64,000 nucleotides of DNA from assembly GCF_000266885.1 (NCBI RefSeq), contig NC_018020.1, forward strand, positions 3,286,001-3,350,000, given 5' to 3'. The notes under the pieces were generated by a model that had not been told where the DNA came from, did not search any database, and worked only from the letters and a program-made list of their open reading frames with translations. The stretch is from Turneriella parva DSM 21527. Its GTDB lineage: Bacteria; Spirochaetota; Leptospiria; Turneriellales; Turneriellaceae. Both the position numbers and the translations under genes were made by a program. Shown here piece after piece: positions 59,280-64,000 of this stretch (within the stretch, counting starts at the first letter, position 1; each line of letters opens with the position of its first letter).

Positions 59280-60241
59280 AGAGATTCTACGAACGCTATT
59301 TTCGCATCAGGCATTACCTCGAAGGCAATCGCATCGCCGGCAGCGTGGTTTCACTCGGTGGACTTGTCGCCTTTGTATTCGCGATCAAAACGAGCGTGCT
59401 CGATGCGAACAACATTCCTTCGCCTTCGATGGAGCCGACACTGATGATCGGTGACTTTCTGTTCGTGAATAAGATGCGCTACACGTTCGATTTACCCTAT
59501 ACCAACATACACCTGTTCCGCATCGCATACCCCGAGCGCGGTGACATCGTCACGTTTACGCCGCCGCAAGATTCCATGTCGTACGTGAATAAGACTCTTG
59601 TCAAGCGCGTCGTCGGCGTGCCGGGTGACACGATCGAAGTCACCGACCATGAAGTTACAGTGTCTGGCGTCAAATACCCGACGCGGCCAGTCATGAACGA
59701 ACCGCTGCTCAAGACGCTTGCAGACGGCCTGACCGGCGAGCGCGAAAGGCTCTACGAAGAAAAGATGATCGATGCCAAAACCGGCAAAGAGGTCGTCACT
59801 CATTACATCATGAAATCGCGCGAGCGCGCATCCGATACGCTGATGTCGACCCCGGGCCGCAAGTGGGTGATACCGCCGGGAAAATACCTGATGATGGGTG
59901 ACAACCGCGACCACAGCTCTGACGGGCGCGCCTGCGATATGGTTGAAACCAAACTGCGCTCGGCCTGCAAAGAGTTCAACGACTGTATGTACGACACGTA
60001 TTCGAACGAAAAAACCGCGAAGGATTGCAAGCGAATCTATGACCGCGCGCAGGGTGAAACCTGGGGGCTCATCGATGCAAACCAGATTCATGGAAAGGTT
60101 TATCTGTCGTATTTGTCTGTGAACTGGGGCACTGGCGGCAACAGTGAACTCAATCCAATCATTAACCTCTGGTACACCATCACCGGGCGCTTTTCGGGAG
60201 TCTACGTAAGGTGGGAGAGAGTTTTTAGAAGAATCTACTAA
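59276..60241 (+). CDS. lepB: Signal peptidase I
   Basis: ATG 59276 gives 321 residues (an upstream frame from 59237 is rejected as it lies within the cytochrome gene). One membrane anchor helix (GSVVSLGGLVAFVFAIKTSV) is followed by the catalytic Ser51 in IPSPSMEPTL, Lys110 in LVKRVVGVPGDTIEV, and LMMGDNRDHSSDGR. Between the conserved boxes lies an insertion with several cysteines (GRACDMVETKLRSACKEFNDCMYD, then KDCKRIYD) that is not part of the usual E. coli enzyme. It releases signal peptides of exported proteins. Confidence 0.95.
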   Translation: MKRFYERYFRIRHYLEGNRIAGSVVSLGGLVAFVFAIKTSVLDANNIPSPSMEPTLMIGDFLFVNKMRYTFDLPYTNIHLFRIAYPERGDIVTFTPPQDSMSYVNKTLVKRVVGVPGDTIEVTDHEVTVSGVKYPTRPVMNEPLLKTLADGLTGERERLYEEKMIDAKTGKEVVTHYIMKSRERASDTLMSTPGRKWVIPPGKYLMMGDNRDHSSDGRACDMVETKLRSACKEFNDCMYDTYSNEKTAKDCKRIYDRAQGETWGLIDANQIHGKVYLSYLSVNWGTGGNSELNPIINLWYTITGRFSGVYVRWERVFRRIY

Positions 60242-60260
60242 AAACCGATAATAAAGAAGC

Positions 60261-61763
60261 ATGCTGGCCAAAGGCACTCCGCGGCAGATCGTTTTATGTC
60301 TCATTGCGGGTGGAGCTTTGGCTTTATCGGCGCAGGGCTACCACAATGCCCGCATAACTTCACTGAAACAGCTCGGCGACGGCCGCATCGAAGCGCGCGT
60401 TCAGGCCGCCACCACGGGCGATGCCGCTGAATCGGCGAATGACGTCGCTGCAACGTTCAAACTCAAAGAAAACGGTGTCACGCAAGATTCGCTGAAAGTT
60501 GAAAAAGCAGAAAGCGAAAGCGGTTCCCGTACTGTGCTGCTCGCCGACCTCAGCCGTTCGCTGCACAGGCGCCAATTTGCCGATTACAAAAAGGCTGCGC
60601 TCGCGTTTGTCGATCGCCTGAAGCCGGGCGATCAGGTTGCACTCGTCACCTTCGACCGCCGCGTTTTTCGCCAGGCAAATTTCACCTCTGACCGCGAACT
60701 CTTAAAGAACAAAATACGCCAACTCAAACAGACGGGATCGCGCACCATGCTCTATGACGCGATTCTCGAGGCGCACAAGCTGCTGCGCGATGTGCCGCAA
60801 CAGCGCGCGATCGTTGTTTATACCGATGGCAAAGAAAATGCCTCGCGCGTTGTCATCGGCGATCTGATCGAACTTTTCACCGCGAATCCGGTACCGCTTT
60901 TCGTCGCGGGCCGATACCGTTCGTTCTCGCTGAAGCAGGTGATTCGACTCGCCAGAATTTCGGGCGGTGATGCTTTCAGGGCGCAGAACAGCCATGACCT
61001 CGATAAGGTTTTTCGCTATCTCAGCCGCCTCAAAACGCAGGATTTCAAACTCACCTATGCCACGCGCCAGAAACCCGGTGCGGCTCTCGATATCGAAATC
61101 GAATCGGCTCTCTCGGCGGCAAGCCTCGTGCGCTCTTATACGCTGCCGCATAACCCCGCGGCGTCACTGGGGGCCGGCGAAAGTAGAAACGAGAGCGAAC
61201 AATCTGAAACATTACACTGGCCTACGCAAATCAGGAGTCACATGCCCGAAATCTTATTATCGCTGATCGTCATTTTGCTGATCGCAGTGATCATTATGCT
61301 GTTCTTCAGGCGCCAAGAGATCAATGTCAAAGTCGAGAACTCGAATCCTCCGGCGTATGTAGCGCCCGAAGACATGTCGCTTTTGCCTGCGCGCAAGCTG
61401 CCGCAGACCAAGGCAAAGCTGCCGCTCGACTACCACCATGGCTGGCTGGTCGAAAAAGAAGGGCCCCATACCGGTCGAAAATACCGCATCAACTGGCATA
61501 ACATCAGCATCGGATTTGCCGAAGACAATTCGATCGTGATCGACGACAGCACCGTGTCGGCGCGGCATGCCAAAATTGAGCGGCAAAAACAGAAATTTGT
61601 CCTGTACGACCTCATGTCAGAACATGGTACCTACCTCAACGGCAAGAAACTGCTGCGTCCGAAAGAACTGAACGACTTCGACGAAATCAGTCTCGGCAGA
61701 ACTAAACTTATATTCAGAAAAAGCGCGGCAACGTATGAAAGAGACCCGGACGAAGAAAACTAA
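60261..61763 (+). CDS. VWA-domain membrane protein with C-terminal FHA domain
   Basis: The 500 residues have a signal-like N-terminus (RQIVLCLIAGGALALSAQ). A VWA domain follows with the MIDAS DLSRS (in VLLADLSRSLHRRQ), Thr in GSRTMLYDAI and Asp in YTDGKEN. A transmembrane helix (ILLSLIVILLIAVIIMLFF) comes next. A cytoplasmic FHA domain follows, with NISIGFAEDNSIVIDDSTVSARHAKI and SEHGTYLNGKKL, which reads phospho-threonine. A periplasmic VWA linked to a cytoplasmic FHA suggests a membrane receptor or scaffold. The end overlaps the TraB-family gene by 29 bases. Confidence 0.9.
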   Translation: MLAKGTPRQIVLCLIAGGALALSAQGYHNARITSLKQLGDGRIEARVQAATTGDAAESANDVAATFKLKENGVTQDSLKVEKAESESGSRTVLLADLSRSLHRRQFADYKKAALAFVDRLKPGDQVALVTFDRRVFRQANFTSDRELLKNKIRQLKQTGSRTMLYDAILEAHKLLRDVPQQRAIVVYTDGKENASRVVIGDLIELFTANPVPLFVAGRYRSFSLKQVIRLARISGGDAFRAQNSHDLDKVFRYLSRLKTQDFKLTYATRQKPGAALDIEIESALSAASLVRSYTLPHNPAASLGAGESRNESEQSETLHWPTQIRSHMPEILLSLIVILLIAVIIMLFFRRQEINVKVENSNPPAYVAPEDMSLLPARKLPQTKAKLPLDYHHGWLVEKEGPHTGRKYRINWHNISIGFAEDNSIVIDDSTVSARHAKIERQKQKFVLYDLMSEHGTYLNGKKLLRPKELNDFDEISLGRTKLIFRKSAATYERDPDEEN

Positions 61764-62967
61764 GAGAGCCTCAACACCTTCTGCCCGCAAGGGAAAATAT
61801 TCGATTGAGCTCACCAGAGTTAAACTCGGCAAGAGCGATGTTGTTCTGCTCGGTACGGCGCACGTTAGCCAAGAGAGTGTCGCAGACGTTGAGCGCGCGA
61901 TCGCGCTTGAAAAACCCGACCGGGTGCTGATCGAACTCGACGAGGGCAGGGCAAAGAACCTGCGCGACCCCGACCATTGGAAGCACATGGACATCGTGCA
62001 GGTCATCAAATCGGGTAAAATCTACCTGCTGTTTTCTTCGATTCTGCTCTCGATCTTTCAGAAAAAGATGGGCGACCGCCTCACCTCTGCTCCTGGGGCT
62101 GAATTCAAAAAAGCGATCGAAGTCGCCGAAGCCAAAAAAATCTCCGTCGAATTTATCGACCGTGAAATTCGTATTACGCTGAAGCGCGCCTGGCAGAGCG
62201 TCGGCTTTTGGGGCAAATTGCGGCTCATGAGCGAGCTCATCGCTTCACTTTTCGTCAGCGAAGACATGCAAAAAGACGACATCGAGAAGCTCAAAGAAAA
62301 AGATGCGCTGCAATCTCTGCTCGATTCACTGCCGCCGACTTTCAGAAAGATCAGGGAAATTATCATCGACGAACGCGACCAATACATGGCGCAAAAGGTC
62401 CGTGATTCGGTGCTGCACGGAAAAAAACACCCGCGCAAGGTACTCGTCGTGATCGGGGCAGGTCACCTGCGGGGCATGACAGAGGCGCTCTCAATCGAGC
62501 ACAACCTCAATACGCTCACTTACATTAAAGAAGCCAGGCTCTGGCGCTCGCTCGTCGCGTTTCTTGCGCCGATCGTGATTATCGTCGCGCTGCTGACCTA
62601 TTTCACTCTGAGCGGCAACAAGACGCTCGACATCGCGGCCACCCTCAAAGCTTGGATCATCATCAAGTGCTCGGTGACGGCAGTCGTCACCATTATCTGG
62701 TCTCCGCATATTCTGGCATACCTGGCGGGAATTATCGTCTCGCCAGTGAGTACGTTTTTACCAGTAATTAAATCAGGCTGGGTAGCGGCGTTGCTCGAAG
62801 CCATGTTTCGTAAACCCGAGGTAACCGACTTCGAATCGATGCCCGAAGCGACCACACGGTTCAAGAGTTTCTACCGCAACCGTATTTTTCGTATATTTAT
62901 GGTGTTCTTTCTCGGCCAGTTTTCGAGCATGCTGGGCTACTGGGTCTTCATTTGGTACGTGAAATAA
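61735..62967 (+). CDS. TraB/PrgY-family membrane protein
   Basis: The 410 residues contain the TraB/PrgY core with LLGTAHVSQESV, VLIELDEGRAKNL and VIGAGHLRGM, and three to four hydrophobic helices in the C-terminal 160 residues (SLVAFLAPIVIIVALLTYFT, AWIIIKCSVTAVVTIIWS, IFMVFFLGQFSSMLGYWVF). The family, first known for pheromone shutdown in enterococci, resembles metal-dependent proteases of the TIKI/EreA type, but its targets in these bacteria are unknown. It overlaps the VWA-FHA gene by 29 bases and converges on mpl. Confidence 0.88.
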   Translation: MKETRTKKTKRASTPSARKGKYSIELTRVKLGKSDVVLLGTAHVSQESVADVERAIALEKPDRVLIELDEGRAKNLRDPDHWKHMDIVQVIKSGKIYLLFSSILLSIFQKKMGDRLTSAPGAEFKKAIEVAEAKKISVEFIDREIRITLKRAWQSVGFWGKLRLMSELIASLFVSEDMQKDDIEKLKEKDALQSLLDSLPPTFRKIREIIIDERDQYMAQKVRDSVLHGKKHPRKVLVVIGAGHLRGMTEALSIEHNLNTLTYIKEARLWRSLVAFLAPIVIIVALLTYFTLSGNKTLDIAATLKAWIIIKCSVTAVVTIIWSPHILAYLAGIIVSPVSTFLPVIKSGWVAALLEAMFRKPEVTDFESMPEATTRFKSFYRNRIFRIFMVFFLGQFSSMLGYWVFIWYVK

Positions 62968-62993
62968 CCTGCCAGCGCTTTGCGAGAGTCGTT

Positions 62994-64000
62994 TTATTCC
63001 CGCGCGGCAAGCGCAGCGACGGTTTCGTCGATTAATCCGCCGAAGCTGCCGTTGGTCATAAAGCAGACCACGTCACCTGGGCGAATATGCGAGAGCAAGA
63101 ATTTCAGGCGCGATTCAGCGGGCAGTTCATCGGCGGCTTTGCCAGCTGCGCGAATATCTGCAATCAGCTCACCCAGATTCAATCGCTCTGATGCCGCATA
63201 CTTCTCGGGGCGATAGATCTGGGTGATCAGCGTTTCGTCGCTGAGCGCAAGTGTTTCAGCCAGCTCTTTCTGAAATATATTGCGCACCATAGTGTTGCTG
63301 CGCGGCTCGATGAGCAGCATCAGCCGCCTGCCGGCGTAGCGCTGTCTTAAAGTCCCGATGTTGGCGCGTATCGCCGTGGGGTGGTGCGCAAAATCTTCTA
63401 TAACGGTCAGCGAATCGCTTTCATATCGTTTTTCGAGCCGGCGCCTGACGCCTTTAAAATTCTGCAGCGCTGCAGCTAATGCCGCTTCTGGCAACTTCTG
63501 CGCCGACAGTAGCGCTATGGCTGCGAGCAGATTGAGTGCATTGTGCTCACCTGGCAGGGCGAACTGGTAAGTATGTTCTTTGCCTGCGTGAGAGAAAGTG
63601 ACACGATTGGTTGACGCGTCGTGGTGAAGCAACCTGTAATCAGCAGATTCGCTGCGGCCAAATGTCAGAACCTGCGAACGTGCCGTCGCCGCAAGCTGCA
63701 TGCACGCGGCGTTGTCGGCATTCGTTACCAATAAGCCGTTTTCGGGTATAATTTTGACGAGGCGTGCAAAGGCAGCCTGAACCGCCGCAAAATCGGCAAA
63801 AATATCAGCATGGTCAAACTCAATATTGTTCATGAGCACATGCGAAGGACGGTAAGAGAGAAATTTCGGCCTGGGGTCGAAGATCGATGTATCGTATTCA
63901 TCCCCCTCGATAACAAAGTTGTTTGCCGTGCCGAGATCGGCGCTGCGCGCAAAATCAGGGGCAACGCCGCCAATCATATAACCCGCGTCTATGCCGGCGC
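62994..64000 (-). CDS. mpl: UDP-N-acetylmuramate peptide ligase Mpl (partial, start beyond the window)
   Basis: The frame is open to the right edge (reading AGIDAGYMIGG before the first Met at 63977), so the N-terminal part with the nucleotide loop is missing. The visible 335 residues carry NNFVIEGDEYDTSIFD, the Mpl-type NNIEFDHADIFADF, LPGEHNALNLLAAIAL, and EDFAHHPTAIRANI. These point to Mpl, which reattaches recycled murein tripeptide to UDP-MurNAc, rather than MurC. The closest neighbour in the window is the TraB-family gene, which converges on it. Confidence 0.92.
   Translation of the reverse strand, partial: AGIDAGYMIGGVAPDFARSADLGTANNFVIEGDEYDTSIFDPRPKFLSYRPSHVLMNNIEFDHADIFADFAAVQAAFARLVKIIPENGLLVTNADNAACMQLAATARSQVLTFGRSESADYRLLHHDASTNRVTFSHAGKEHTYQFALPGEHNALNLLAAIALLSAQKLPEAALAAALQNFKGVRRRLEKRYESDSLTVIEDFAHHPTAIRANIGTLRQRYAGRRLMLLIEPRSNTMVRNIFQKELAETLALSDETLITQIYRPEKYAASERLNLGELIADIRAAGKAADELPAESRLKFLLSHIRPGDVVCFMTNGSFGGLIDETVAALAARE

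Noticed and set aside
1-64000. CRISPR array, prophage or insertion sequence
   Set aside because: No spaced direct repeats, integrase, transposase or phage structural genes were found on either strand.

Overview
The window reads as chromosomal DNA of a free-living, moderately GC-rich Gram-negative bacterium, most likely a spirochaete of the Leptospirales (Turneriella- or Leptonema-like). This is inferred from the gene mix: a FecR-domain protein beside an outer-membrane beta-barrel gene, an NHL-repeat lipoprotein with VYGQP-type repeats, PD40/OmpA and ExbB/ExbD envelope genes, a SpoIIE-type phosphatase with a multi-TM sensor, and a DUF4178/DUF350 operon. No rRNA, tRNA, CRISPR array, transposase or phage gene was found. 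Gene density is high and most operons use ATGA or TGATG overlaps.

Layout. 0-5 kb: a zinc-less DksA-like protein, a divergent uracil-DNA-glycosylase-like protein, a large stem-loop element, a small Lys-rich secreted protein, a glycine-rich RRM protein, MutL and a RibD-type reductase. 4.8-7.9 kb (minus): an exbB-exbD operon with a membrane PAS sensor. 8-11.8 kb: a fibrinogen-like lipoprotein, a PD40/OmpA protein, rpmG (only 52 aa) and efp with several strong hairpins. 11.8-18.4 kb: a secreted-protein run containing FecR, a beta-barrel gene with an in-frame TAA, and an NHL lipoprotein. 18.4-22 kb: desaturase, aminotransferase, pgk. 22-27.3 kb: two DUF4178 proteins, a small TM protein, a DUF350 protein and an AsmA-like protein. 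27.3-33.4 kb (minus): methyltransferase, CCA-enzyme-like HD protein, murG, a secreted protein and an MFS transporter.

33.4-49.2 kb is the most unusual part. A thioester-type alpha-2-macroglobulin and a small secreted protein come first. They are followed by a double set of predicted peptide-bond-forming or peptide-cleaving enzymes: transglutaminase-DUF2126 amidoligase, a fused circularly permuted ATP-grasp/alpha-E protein, a second transglutaminase, then separate ATP-grasp and alpha-E proteins and an EAL-domain protein. Each of the two halves of this locus is preceded by a good sigma-54 (-24/-12) match (38606-38622 and 45299-45315), so the locus may be a nitrogen- or stress-regulated peptide or amide ligation system.

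49.2-64 kb is mostly housekeeping: an MBL-fold hydrolase, an acyltransferase-CBS-hpt-yqgF operon, an RsbU-like phosphatase followed by an LtaS-like sulfatase, sucB, glyA, a cytochrome c'-like protein overlapping signal peptidase I, a VWA-FHA protein overlapping a TraB-family protein, and mpl, which runs off the right edge.
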